In this document: positions 14,265 through 22,324 of the stretch, one piece after another
How the letters are laid out: each line of letters begins with the position of its first letter
Position numbering within the stretch: position 1 is the first letter of the stretch
Position numbers and translations under genes: made by a program
Source: a virus
IMG/VR virus record: IMGVR_UViG_3300028779_000105
Location: 1-34,261 of that record
Length of the DNA stretch: 34,261 bases
Reading direction: 5' to 3' (one strand)
Notes under the pieces: generated by a model
What the model saw: only the letters and a program-made list of their open reading frames with translations
The model's database searches: none
What the model was told of the DNA's origin: nothing

Positions 14265-14980
14265 CCGGACAGGACGTAATACAACGGGTGCTTGTTGACC
14301 TTGGCGAGAGTAAATCGACCGCCGCCGTTCAGCAGATGATGCGCTATCCCGACCATGTACGGTTCACGGCAGATCAGATAGCACGCCGCACGTGGTCTTT
14401 ATATAAAACAGCCGTCACCGACATAATAGCAAACCAGATCGAGTACACGCTACCTTCAAAGCCGTTCCGAGACATGGCTATGAACATCGTAGACGCTTAC
14501 GGGTTTGTGTGGCCCATCGCTCAGATCACGCCGGAACAGGCCGATCAGCAGTACTTCGGGTGGCGCGACCCGCAAAACCTGTACCTTGGCGACGGACGGC
14601 CCCGCGTGGCTATCGTGGAAGGCTTGCTCACGTACAAGCTGTACCCGGTCCCGAACTACAATGCACAAGACGGGCTCATGATTAGCGGCTACTTCGGCGT
14701 TGACAAGTGGTACGACATCAACATGGAGTCGCCCCTTCAAGTGGGGGCTGACGAGTGCTGGATTGCAGGTGTATCCCTCCGTCGATGCAAGGAGATGCGC
14801 CGCGTAGACCCGACGTACTCCGAGCTTATCCCGTCGCTTGAGATCGACTATCGGACGCTGTGGCAACAACTGTACGGCGAGTCCGTGGGTGCCAACGCGG
14901 CCCGTCGCGGCGGCATAATCCCCGCCATCGGCAACAGGTACAACCTTGGCGGCGGGTGGTCATGGGGTGGGTCTTACTAA
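14261..14980 (+). CDS. Head-tail adaptor-like protein, 239 residues
   Basis: The N-terminal helices, the strand IEYTLPSKPFRDM (about residues 60-72), and a Trp/Tyr-rich middle with LYPVPNYNAQDGLMISGYFG resemble the adaptor or tail-tube-A-like proteins of short-tailed phages, which form a ring below the portal and bind the nozzle. The C-terminal ~30 residues are Gly-rich and may be disordered. It starts in a four-base overlap with the GT9-like gene and its stop overlaps the next start (TAATG, 14978-14982), so these genes are translationally coupled. Assigned by layout and general resemblance only. Confidence 0.55.
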   Translation: MTGQDVIQRVLVDLGESKSTAAVQQMMRYPDHVRFTADQIARRTWSLYKTAVTDIIANQIEYTLPSKPFRDMAMNIVDAYGFVWPIAQITPEQADQQYFGWRDPQNLYLGDGRPRVAIVEGLLTYKLYPVPNYNAQDGLMISGYFGVDKWYDINMESPLQVGADECWIAGVSLRRCKEMRRVDPTYSELIPSLEIDYRTLWQQLYGESVGANAARRGGIIPAIGNRYNLGGGWSWGGSY

Positions 14981-15732
14981 TGGCGCAAGCACAAGACCTC
15001 GTGAATATGGCGCTGACATTCCTCGCGCAACCGTCGGGTTCCATCGTCTCGGGTTTGCCGGACAGCACGACCGAAGGGAGCTACGTCATTGCATCCCTAT
15101 CGCAGAACCTTATGTGGCTCACGGAAGCGCAAAACCGGCTTTGTCGCCTGTGTGTACCGATCTTGGACATCGCAACCGTCACTGTTTCCGCAGGGCAAAC
15201 CAGCGTAGGCCCGTACTCAACGATTACCAATATGGCGGGACGTATCCTGCACAGACCTACGACGGTATCTATCGGTAGTAACCAGCTTCAAGCAACGAAC
15301 TTCGGCTTTCTGACGCAAGCTAACAACTACTGGTTCAAACCGGACCCTGCGACGGGTAATCCCGTCGCGTGGGTCGACTCCAATGTGTCGATATTACTTG
15401 CGCCTGGGTACACGGCAGCCCCGACGCTCACGATCAGCGGGTTCTTTCTGCCTCCTCCATTATCGGGTGCCGACCAAACCGTTGACAGTTCACTTGACGA
15501 TTACACACAGAGGGCTATGGCCTTTTACCTTGCGTGGATGATAGCGAGTAAGAACGCCGATAACCAGGTACTAGCGCCTCGTGCTCCGGTTATGTTAAAC
15601 GAGTTCGCCGCGTCCGTAAAAGAGATTTACACGCGGCTTGTCGAGAGCGACCCGACGCTATCAGGGTTCTTCGACGCGGAACCAATCGACGCCGTGGTTC
15701 AGCTCATGTCACAGCAGAGTTTGAGGAAGTAG
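14980..15732 (+). CDS. Second adaptor-like virion protein, 250 residues
   Basis: The start is the ATG overlapping the preceding stop (TAATG). The N-terminal helical part includes LTEAQNRLCRLCVPILDIAT (about residues 46-65), a middle beta region contains Trp and Pro turns, and the C-terminal third is helical (DDYTQRAMAFYLAWMIASKN then FAASVKEIYTRLVE). That helical end, following a beta domain, is typical of small connector and adaptor proteins in podovirus-like phages. A stopper or tail-completion role is likely, but I recognise no exact family. Confidence 0.55.
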   Translation: MAQAQDLVNMALTFLAQPSGSIVSGLPDSTTEGSYVIASLSQNLMWLTEAQNRLCRLCVPILDIATVTVSAGQTSVGPYSTITNMAGRILHRPTTVSIGSNQLQATNFGFLTQANNYWFKPDPATGNPVAWVDSNVSILLAPGYTAAPTLTISGFFLPPPLSGADQTVDSSLDDYTQRAMAFYLAWMIASKNADNQVLAPRAPVMLNEFAASVKEIYTRLVESDPTLSGFFDAEPIDAVVQLMSQQSLRK

Positions 15733-15736
15733 GCTT

Positions 15737-16231
15737 ATGTCCTCGTCAAGTCCCTATCCGTTTGGCCGGCAGTGCGTTCGGCTCATGCAGCCGGACGTGA
15801 ACACGACCGAGTACATAGTAAGTGGCAACTTGCAGATCGGCATAACCATGCCGTATGACAGGCTCACAAACTACGTGGGGCAATTTCCGACAGGTGGAGG
15901 GCCGGACACGCTCACCATCGCGTACACGGACACTATGGGCCAATCCCAAGGGCCACTTGTGCTGAATGTGACCTTGTGGATGAGTGATACGGGCTACTGC
16001 TTCATCAGTCAGGACGGCACGAAGCAATTCCTTGTTGCGGGGGTAAACGGGACATTCTTCGATGCCAACTACGCATCGGTGAACGCGCGTAATGTCGCGG
16101 CTTTCGCGCCTGCACTTGCGACCCAATGCACGAATGCGAGCGGGTACGACTATACGACCCTGCTACCCGACCAGATACGGCCCGTGACATTCATCGTCAA
16201 CGGGCAAACCTACAGCGAATATTCCGCTTAA
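15737..16231 (+). CDS. Virion-associated module protein, 164 residues, duplicated in the next gene
   Basis: A beta-rich protein of unknown family. Its core (about residues 14-160) is closely related to the C-terminal ~150 residues of the 507-residue protein encoded next: shared blocks include LQIGITMPYD, GGPDTLTI, WMSD-x-GYCFIS, DGTKQFL, FFDAN and YTTLLP. Most positions are identical by eye. GAGGAAG precedes the ATG by a few bases. The GGPDTLTI and WMSD blocks look like strands of a compact jelly-roll or lectin-like module (inference), and its duplication suggests it anchors or caps a virion part. Confidence 0.65.
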   Translation: MSSSSPYPFGRQCVRLMQPDVNTTEYIVSGNLQIGITMPYDRLTNYVGQFPTGGGPDTLTIAYTDTMGQSQGPLVLNVTLWMSDTGYCFISQDGTKQFLVAGVNGTFFDANYASVNARNVAAFAPALATQCTNASGYDYTTLLPDQIRPVTFIVNGQTYSEYSA

Positions 16232-16244
16232 AGGGCAAAACAAA

Positions 16245-17768
16245 ATGAGTACGCTACTACTGAACGCTTTTACGGACGCTTGGGCTACGCTGTATTACGG
16301 GGCGCGAAACGACTGCCCGAAGTCGGCCCCGGTTATCAACAATGCCGCCGACGCTCGCAGGGCGGCATGGAACGCTTTTGCGCTCATGGCAAGCCCGACG
16401 CTGAACACGACAAAGGAAGTGCCGATCTTGGAATCGGCCCTAGCGAGCGTCCAAGGTATGCAACTATCCTCCGGCGCGTTTGACCCGCCTGACACGAGCG
16501 ACAACGAACACAACTCCGCGCTTGGCGACGGGGTAGAACTACCGGCTATGAAGGCGCTCGCCGATAGCGGTCTGTTACCCGCCGTATCCGGCCCGTGGCT
16601 CACTTCGATCGACAAGAACACTCAGTACCTTGTCGGCCCGGATGCTACGGCGTACAACGCTTCGAGGGTGAACTACAGTCACAGGGACAGCATCGACGCA
16701 AGCCTAAAGCTGTACCAGTACATCCTTTATCCGACTTCTGACAACCTGACGGCATTCAACACGTCCTTTGCCACATTGCAGGGCGATATGCTCGGTGCAG
16801 GTTATCGGATTGCGCTCATGCCCTACGGATGGCCCGGACAGATTATTGCGCCGGGTGGAACTCCTACGCCGGGGAACATCGGACTGGAGTCGGCTTACGG
16901 CGTCATGCCAGAGCGCGATCACAGCGGACTTACCTCGCAGGTGGTCGGCTACGATGCTTCGTACCAGATGGTTGACTTGTACTCGCTCGCTACCCTGTCG
17001 CTCATGGCACAGGACGCGGGGCTAACGTCCATAGCGACGGCGGCAAACACGCTGATTGGTTATCAGCAAGACCTTCTGACGCGGTGCATTACCCCGAACG
17101 GCGTAAACATCGCCGGATGTTGCAGGGTAGGCGGTTCGACTGACCCGGTAACGGGCAAGTACACCCCGTTCGAGACGGACCCCACGACGGGGGCAGGCAA
17201 GACATACGACGTGGTAACGGCCAAGGTCGCGGCCCAACTTGCTTACCACGCAACCGGCGTTCAGGCATGGGCTACGGCGCGTGATATGCTTGTGGCGTCC
17301 TACGGTGATTACGGGCGCATCTGTACGCGGATTGCACAGCCTGGTATCAAGACGACCGAGTACATCAAGAACAACGCTTTGCAGATCGGCATTACGATGC
17401 CCTACGATCAGGTGACGACCTTTGCGCCTCAGTTCCCAACGAACGGAGGGCCGGACACGCTCACGATCACGTACACCGATCAGACAGGACAGCCGCAAGG
17501 TCCGTTGACGCTGAACCTGACGTTCTGGATGAGCGACGCGGGGTATTGCTTCATCTCGGCTGACGGCACGAAGCAGTTCTTGATAGCGGGTGTGAACGGC
17601 GCGTTCTTCGATGCCAACTGCACGGCGATCAACAACCGCAACATAACGGCATCGGCAACACCGCTCGCGGGTGTGTGCATGAACGCCGGCGGGTACGGAT
17701 ACACGACCCTGCTACCGAACCAAGTAAGGCCGGTCACGTCAATCGTCAACGGCCAAACTACGGATTAG
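16245..17768 (+). CDS. Two-part virion protein: helical, enzyme-like N-terminal region plus duplicated C-terminal module, 507 residues
   Basis: The first ~345 residues are mostly helical and periodic in the manner of alpha/alpha-toroid carbohydrate-active proteins, with aromatic clusters such as MPYGWPG (about 191-197) and an Asp/His/Tyr-rich stretch (PERDHSGL then GYDASYQMVDLYS). The last ~150 residues repeat the preceding 164-residue protein. A soluble protein with a separate terminal attachment module is typical of depolymerase-type tail spikes, so host polysaccharide degradation is a reasonable but unproven idea. No lysozyme or amidase motif is visible. AAGGG precedes the start. The Ala-Ser-Pro and Tyr content is like its neighbours, so no sign of recent transfer. 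Confidence 0.62.
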   Translation: MSTLLLNAFTDAWATLYYGARNDCPKSAPVINNAADARRAAWNAFALMASPTLNTTKEVPILESALASVQGMQLSSGAFDPPDTSDNEHNSALGDGVELPAMKALADSGLLPAVSGPWLTSIDKNTQYLVGPDATAYNASRVNYSHRDSIDASLKLYQYILYPTSDNLTAFNTSFATLQGDMLGAGYRIALMPYGWPGQIIAPGGTPTPGNIGLESAYGVMPERDHSGLTSQVVGYDASYQMVDLYSLATLSLMAQDAGLTSIATAANTLIGYQQDLLTRCITPNGVNIAGCCRVGGSTDPVTGKYTPFETDPTTGAGKTYDVVTAKVAAQLAYHATGVQAWATARDMLVASYGDYGRICTRIAQPGIKTTEYIKNNALQIGITMPYDQVTTFAPQFPTNGGPDTLTITYTDQTGQPQGPLTLNLTFWMSDAGYCFISADGTKQFLIAGVNGAFFDANCTAINNRNITASATPLAGVCMNAGGYGYTTLLPNQVRPVTSIVNGQTTD

Positions 17769-17779
17769 GATTATGGCCG

Positions 17780-17920
17780 CTATCTACTACTCGCAGGGAA
17801 CAGCACGGCCATGAGTAGGCACACACCGATAGCGAGTCCTATCCAGTAGGCCGGCGCATGAGTGTAGACGAACACGACCGCGAGAAACGCGGCGATGAAA
17901 CATACGATCAGTCGAGGCAT
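17780..17920 (-). CDS. Tiny two-helix membrane protein, 46 residues, minus strand
   Basis: On the minus strand a 46-codon frame runs from ATG (17920) to TAG (17780-17782), with GGGAG eight bases before the ATG. It has two hydrophobic segments, residues 4-19 and 24-41, separated by the short turn Thr-His-Ala-Pro, with Arg near both ends: a helical hairpin in the membrane. A TATAAT with a plausible -35 lies about 45 bases upstream (17966-17995). The + strand here carries no gene. Small two-helix proteins are seen among holins and other phage membrane proteins, but I see no endolysin beside it. It is below usual length cut-offs; coding status rests on hydrophobicity, ribosome site and promoter agreeing. 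Confidence 0.5.
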   Translation of the reverse strand: MPRLIVCFIAAFLAVVFVYTHAPAYWIGLAIGVCLLMAVLFPASSR

Positions 17921-17965
17921 TAGGTTAGCTCCCTTGTAATACTTCCGTCACTGTATCAGAACGAT

Positions 17966-17995
17966 ATTATAGCGCACTATGTCTCAACAAAGCAA
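17966..17995 (-). promoter_or_regulatory. Putative sigma-70-like promoter for the minus-strand small gene
   Basis: Reading the minus strand, TTGCTT (17990-17995) and a perfect TATAAT (17966-17971) are 18 bases apart. The transcript would start near 17960 and give a leader of about 40 bases before the ATG at 17920. It overlaps the start of the divergent 1278-residue gene (17979), so the two could interfere. Confidence 0.35.
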
Positions 17996-20900
17996 CAATC
18001 CATACGCAAATAGTGGCGTGGCCGTTATCGACGAGTCGCGACTGTTCCAAACGGTCGATCTCTACACGCCGATACAGAGCATGGACGGCCAGATGCTGTT
18101 AGCCGCCGATAATATGAGCAACGCCGCTGGCGACCTCATAGGCAGGCCGGGACGGGTAGGCAGGTACGGCGGCTCGCAATCTTCATCAAGCAACAACGAC
18201 CATGTTAGTGGCACCTCCTCTTCGAGTAGTTCGGCATACCAGGATGACGGCTTTACCTACTACGGCGTTCCCCCCGGCGCGTCCTACGACATTACGGACT
18301 ATACCGACGGCCAAGGGTATCACTGGATGCTCTTTACGTCGGGCGGCAAGCTATACAAGACGCAACAGGGTACCAACAGTTACACGGAACTGCTGACCAC
18401 TACGGGTAGTTCGTTCGCCATAAACAGCGCGACGGTCGACTCCTGCACCATCGGCAACTACGTTTACATATCGGATAACGTCAACCCGTGGGTTCGCGTG
18501 TCGTTGCTCGGCGGGTTCCCCGTAGTCGCCATGATTGCGCCGGTTGACGCGCCTACGGTGGCGCTCACGGACCTCGTTATTGACACGCCAACCGCTTCCC
18601 AGTGGAACCCTGGGCCGACGCCGAACAACGTACTGACAACCACGAGCGGCACGTTCTCCGTGCCTTCTACGGCCATATCGAGCGGCTTACTGGAGTCGAT
18701 TAACAACGGCAGTTCGTTCATAGGCAGCCCAACGCCGGTGACGATTCCCGTAGTGTCCACAAACAACTTCGCGCAGTACAGTTCTGTAACGATTCAATCG
18801 AGTGCGACGAACTACGCGTATTTCACCATATCGGCAGCTGGCGGCGGCAATATAACTGGGTACTTCACAGGTGGCACGGCGGCAGGCACTACGATGCCTA
18901 TGGGCGCATCGGTTATTCCAGCTACGCTAAACGGTAATCCGGGCTTTGATATTGGCAGCGGTCAAGTCCTTTCAGGCGTGCTTGGAGTAGGTAATCCGTG
19001 GGGAGGTGCGAACGGGCCATACCACTATCCGGGCGTGTCTCCGGACTACGGGCCGGGGTCTTATCCTACCGCAAGTGAACGGCCCTACTTATCCCATAAT
19101 TGGAGCCTACTGCTAGACAACGCGGCGGACGCGATAGGTGAGACGATCTACGCGGTGCCGAACGATCAAACGTCATGGCCTAACCCTAGCGGACTGAAGA
19201 ACGCGGCATCTTTCCTGTTTACCTGTTGGTCTCTGCAACAATCGGCGGGTTCAACGGCGTCATTAGCAGTCACGATGCAGCCATACAGCAGTGGTGGCAG
19301 TCCCTTGGCCGGGGCAGTCACGCAACTGCTGTATCCCGACTCGGCAACTAATTGGTTGCAACTAACAGCCGCGTTCAACTTTGCCGAAACGCTGCCTAGC
19401 GACCCAGACCATTACGAGTTTATTCTGTCGTCGGGGCCATCCAACACCAGCGGTAACGGTGTTTGGGTCGCGCAAACCTCACTGTCAACGCTGAATAACT
19501 CACCTTCTCTGTCAAGCTCAGGCACCACTCAAGTAAAGTGGCAATCGCTTTACAACACTATCGGCGGCGGCTACATGGTGCGCGATTACGGCACCATCAG
19601 CTACACCGACATTGCCGTTGACGCCACGACCAACACGAAAGTAACAAGTGCGCTTACCCCGTTCACGTCGGCGGATGTTGGCAAAACACTCGTTATCACT
19701 GGCGGCACAGGATTCACACCGGGGGCGTACACGATCAGTACCGTCGTTAGCAATGTGGCGACACTAAGCGCGTCGCCTGCGGCGACCAGCACGACGGGCG
19801 GCTATGGCAACCGTAGCGGTTCAGGCGTAAAGGACTTCTCGCAGGTAGGCATACTTGCAATGGCATGTACCAGCCCGATACCGCTAACAGACTTATTCCT
19901 GCGGTTCGGTTTCGTGCAGGATGGGACCGACACGATAGCGTGGTCGAACGACATATTGTTCAACGCGACGGGAACTGTGGCGTACTGCGACATATCCACG
20001 CTGACCGGCTCGATCAACCTGGCCGATATACGTTACCTGTATATCCAGGCAGTACTAGACCTTCCATTAGCCGACATACCTCCGAACACTAAGACCAACG
20101 TGCTGACGTTTGGTCCGCTCACGTCAGGCGGCAACCTGACCGTCGGGCAGGCCAATTACATCTACTATGTGACCGAAACAGCGGTCATTGACGAGTTCGA
20201 CAGTATCCAAAGCAACCCTTCGGCGGGTAGCGCGAACGTCATACCTACAGACGGGCAGGCGCAAGCTCAGATAACCATACCTGCGGATTGCCCGAAGAAC
20301 GCGCTTACCACGCAGTACAGCCTATGGCGGCTAGGCGGTGTGTGGGATGACACGCGGCTCATTGCGACGGTAGGCAAGAATGCGACAGTAGGCGCGAACG
20401 GCGCAAACGCGACAGATTCAACAAACCCGTATTACAGCTACGCTTCGGGTGTGTTCATCGACAATACGCCGGACATATGGCTGACGCTCGCAACGCTGAT
20501 TAGTTTTGGCCGTGACCCAATGCCTACTGTTGTTGGGGCGCAAGCGGAATGGCAAGGTAGGCGGTGGGCGGCTGTCGGTAACACACTGTACGGTTCGTGG
20601 CTTGCGAACTCGGACACATCAGCAGGCATGATGACCACGCTGATACTGGACACGTCGGACCCTAACGCGGCCATCGAAGGGTGCAACTTCCCCATATCCC
20701 AAGACCCTACGGATACCATCGTCAGGCTTATCCCATACGGCATACCGATAGAGGCGGGTAATGCGTTTGGCGGCGGTTTACTCGTGCTGAACAAGCGGTC
20801 GGTATTCATGGTGCAGGGTACGGACCCGACTAACTTTGCCATACGCCAATACGACTATGACGAAGGAATAGGGCTAATCGCACAACGGGGCGTGGCCCGC

Positions 20901-21815
20901 ATATCGGCCAACCAACTGATATTCATGGGGCCGGACAGGTTGCATGTATTCCCTCCTCAGGGCGATGCCGTCGCAAACGATGTTGGACTTCGTATACAGC
21001 CGGCGTTGTATCCGGCGTATCCCAGGCAACAGGTATTGCAGAACGCTACGGCGTTCGCTAAGTCGTGGATGATGTACCACGATAGCGCGATATACCTCGG
21101 CGCTCCGATGCCCGGTGACGCGGCTCCGTCTGTCGTGTGGAAGTACGACCTTCGCGTTAGGGGATGGACCCGGTGGACGGGTACGCAGGTTCCCGTAACG
21201 GACGCGGGTAACAGCTCGTCAAGTAGCAGCTCTGGCGGTTCCGGCGCTATCTACTACTCGCAGATGAACTTCACGTCGGGCCGTTCGATGCCGCCAAACG
21301 CGCTAGGTTCGCCTTACGAGCTGTACTTCTACGGGAGCGGGATAGATGCGGACGGAAGCAGTAACGGCTTAGGCGGTCAACTGTACGTCATGCAGGGCAG
21401 TATCGACATCGAGACGCCGATAGCTACCGCGACGGCCATTCCTTGTACGGTCACGGTCCATGCGTTCAGGCCGGGGTTCTTCTACAGGTTCAAGCTCCAT
21501 CCCTTGTACTACAGGGAAGCACGGCTTGAGTTCATCGAGATCGAAATGATACTGAACGGCTTGCTCACCATGACCGCGCAGGCGTACAACGCGGGACCGT
21601 CCGGCCCGGTTGCGATACCCGGCGCGGCAAGCGTTCAGCAGTACACGCTTACGGGGCTAGGCCAAGGGTTCCGCAAGGAGATGCCATCGGGGTTGATCGA
21701 AGGCCAGTTCGTCACGCTGACACTGACGTTCGATTGCGGACTAACGCAGGGCAACACCACGTATGTACGGGGCGTTCGGGGCCACGTCACACAGACTGGC
21801 CAAGGCGCGGGCTAA
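17979..21815 (+). CDS. Large tail nozzle-like structural protein, 1278 residues
   Basis: A long, beta-rich, Ser/Thr/Gly/Asn-rich protein without signal peptide or membrane segments. The last third has features common in nozzle or tail-tube-B-like proteins of short-tailed phages: GGGLLVLNKRSVFMVQG (about residues 930-946), a tract with IFMGPDRLHVFP (near 980), then WKYDLRVRGWTRWTG (about 1052-1066) as in a beta-propeller. Two Ser-rich stretches are present, residues 68-85 and 1079-1085. The start at 17979 has no Shine-Dalgarno; an in-frame TAG at 17970 excludes an upstream extension. It is larger than the classical nozzle, so extra domains are inserted, perhaps the variable middle at 200-650. 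Confidence 0.6.
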   Translation: MSQQSNNPYANSGVAVIDESRLFQTVDLYTPIQSMDGQMLLAADNMSNAAGDLIGRPGRVGRYGGSQSSSSNNDHVSGTSSSSSSAYQDDGFTYYGVPPGASYDITDYTDGQGYHWMLFTSGGKLYKTQQGTNSYTELLTTTGSSFAINSATVDSCTIGNYVYISDNVNPWVRVSLLGGFPVVAMIAPVDAPTVALTDLVIDTPTASQWNPGPTPNNVLTTTSGTFSVPSTAISSGLLESINNGSSFIGSPTPVTIPVVSTNNFAQYSSVTIQSSATNYAYFTISAAGGGNITGYFTGGTAAGTTMPMGASVIPATLNGNPGFDIGSGQVLSGVLGVGNPWGGANGPYHYPGVSPDYGPGSYPTASERPYLSHNWSLLLDNAADAIGETIYAVPNDQTSWPNPSGLKNAASFLFTCWSLQQSAGSTASLAVTMQPYSSGGSPLAGAVTQLLYPDSATNWLQLTAAFNFAETLPSDPDHYEFILSSGPSNTSGNGVWVAQTSLSTLNNSPSLSSSGTTQVKWQSLYNTIGGGYMVRDYGTISYTDIAVDATTNTKVTSALTPFTSADVGKTLVITGGTGFTPGAYTISTVVSNVATLSASPAATSTTGGYGNRSGSGVKDFSQVGILAMACTSPIPLTDLFLRFGFVQDGTDTIAWSNDILFNATGTVAYCDISTLTGSINLADIRYLYIQAVLDLPLADIPPNTKTNVLTFGPLTSGGNLTVGQANYIYYVTETAVIDEFDSIQSNPSAGSANVIPTDGQAQAQITIPADCPKNALTTQYSLWRLGGVWDDTRLIATVGKNATVGANGANATDSTNPYYSYASGVFIDNTPDIWLTLATLISFGRDPMPTVVGAQAEWQGRRWAAVGNTLYGSWLANSDTSAGMMTTLILDTSDPNAAIEGCNFPISQDPTDTIVRLIPYGIPIEAGNAFGGGLLVLNKRSVFMVQGTDPTNFAIRQYDYDEGIGLIAQRGVARISANQLIFMGPDRLHVFPPQGDAVANDVGLRIQPALYPAYPRQQVLQNATAFAKSWMMYHDSAIYLGAPMPGDAAPSVVWKYDLRVRGWTRWTGTQVPVTDAGNSSSSSSSGGSGAIYYSQMNFTSGRSMPPNALGSPYELYFYGSGIDADGSSNGLGGQLYVMQGSIDIETPIATATAIPCTVTVHAFRPGFFYRFKLHPLYYREARLEFIEIEMILNGLLTMTAQAYNAGPSGPVAIPGAASVQQYTLTGLGQGFRKEMPSGLIEGQFVTLTLTFDCGLTQGNTTYVRGVRGHVTQTGQGAG

Positions 21816-21920
21816 CATAAAAAAATCGCCCTAGCCATTCGAAGTGGCCGGGGCGATTCCATGTTGCATCGCGTCTATCTAATTTCACTCGTACTATACC
21901 ACATCGGTAACATAAAAAAA
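21813..21920 (+). repeat. Two copies of a 13-base repeat TAACATAAAAAAA
   Basis: TAACATAAAAAAA occurs at 21813-21825 (beginning with the stop codon of the nozzle-like gene) and again at 21908-21920. Each copy directly precedes a strong hairpin, so a hairpin-plus-A-tract unit has been duplicated or selected twice in one intergenic region. Confidence 0.7.
21824..21858 (-). terminator. Hairpin with T-run on the minus strand (first of two)
   Basis: AATCGCCC (21824-21831) pairs with GGGCGATT (21851-21858), and inside it GCCA (21834-21837) pairs with TGGC (21845-21848). Seven A lie before the stem on the + strand, so on the minus strand the stem is followed by a T-run, the arrangement of a Rho-independent terminator for leftward transcripts. 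On the + strand there is no T-run, so it could be only a weak terminator of the nozzle-like gene. Confidence 0.55.
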
Positions 21921-21922
21921 GA

Positions 21923-21944
21923 CCCTGCGCGGTTAAGCGCAGGG
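21923..21944 (-). terminator. Hairpin with T-run on the minus strand (second of two)
   Basis: CCCTGCGC (21923-21930) and GCGCAGGG (21937-21944) pair perfectly around a six-base loop; seven A (21914-21920) precede it on the + strand, so the minus strand reads stem then TC then seven T. Same layout as the first hairpin about 100 bases away. The region between and after them (to 22015) holds no convincing gene; AAGGA near its end serves the 22016 start. Confidence 0.55.
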
Positions 21945-22015
21945 CCAATGTCCCGAGTACAAGACAATGAACAGACACGAAGGCATTGTATCACACCTCT
22001 TAAGGAATTGTCAAC

Positions 22016-22312
22016 ATGGATAACGCATCGACGGGTTGCGCGGGGCTGTGCTCAGGGCAACTTACAATCACATCGTCGGCACAGCCGCTATCGGCCGCTA
22101 CTTTGAACGGCGCATTCAAGACGGGGTACGGGTCAAACGGCTATTACCTGCGAACTACGGCCAACTGCTACATCGGCGGTGCGGGCGTGACTACGACTAC
22201 CGGCATGCTCATCAGCGCAACGGACACGAGCCCCACGGAGATCGAGACCAGCGCGTTGCTGTACGTTGTCGGCACCAACGGGACACTCAGCTTCATCCAG
22301 TTGTCTAGCTAA
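22016..22312 (+). CDS. Small virion-like protein, 98 residues
   Basis: A compact beta-rich protein whose pattern, NGYYLRTTANCYIGGAGVTT then a Ser/Ala/Thr turn and LLYVVGTNGTLSFI, resembles the small proteins with repeated beta strands found in many phage virions and head fibres. The ATG at 22016 has AAGGA ten bases upstream. It could be a small decoration or fibre-associated protein; function not established. Confidence 0.62.
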   Translation: MDNASTGCAGLCSGQLTITSSAQPLSAATLNGAFKTGYGSNGYYLRTTANCYIGGAGVTTTTGMLISATDTSPTEIETSALLYVVGTNGTLSFIQLSS

Positions 22313-22324
22313 AGGAACGCATCA

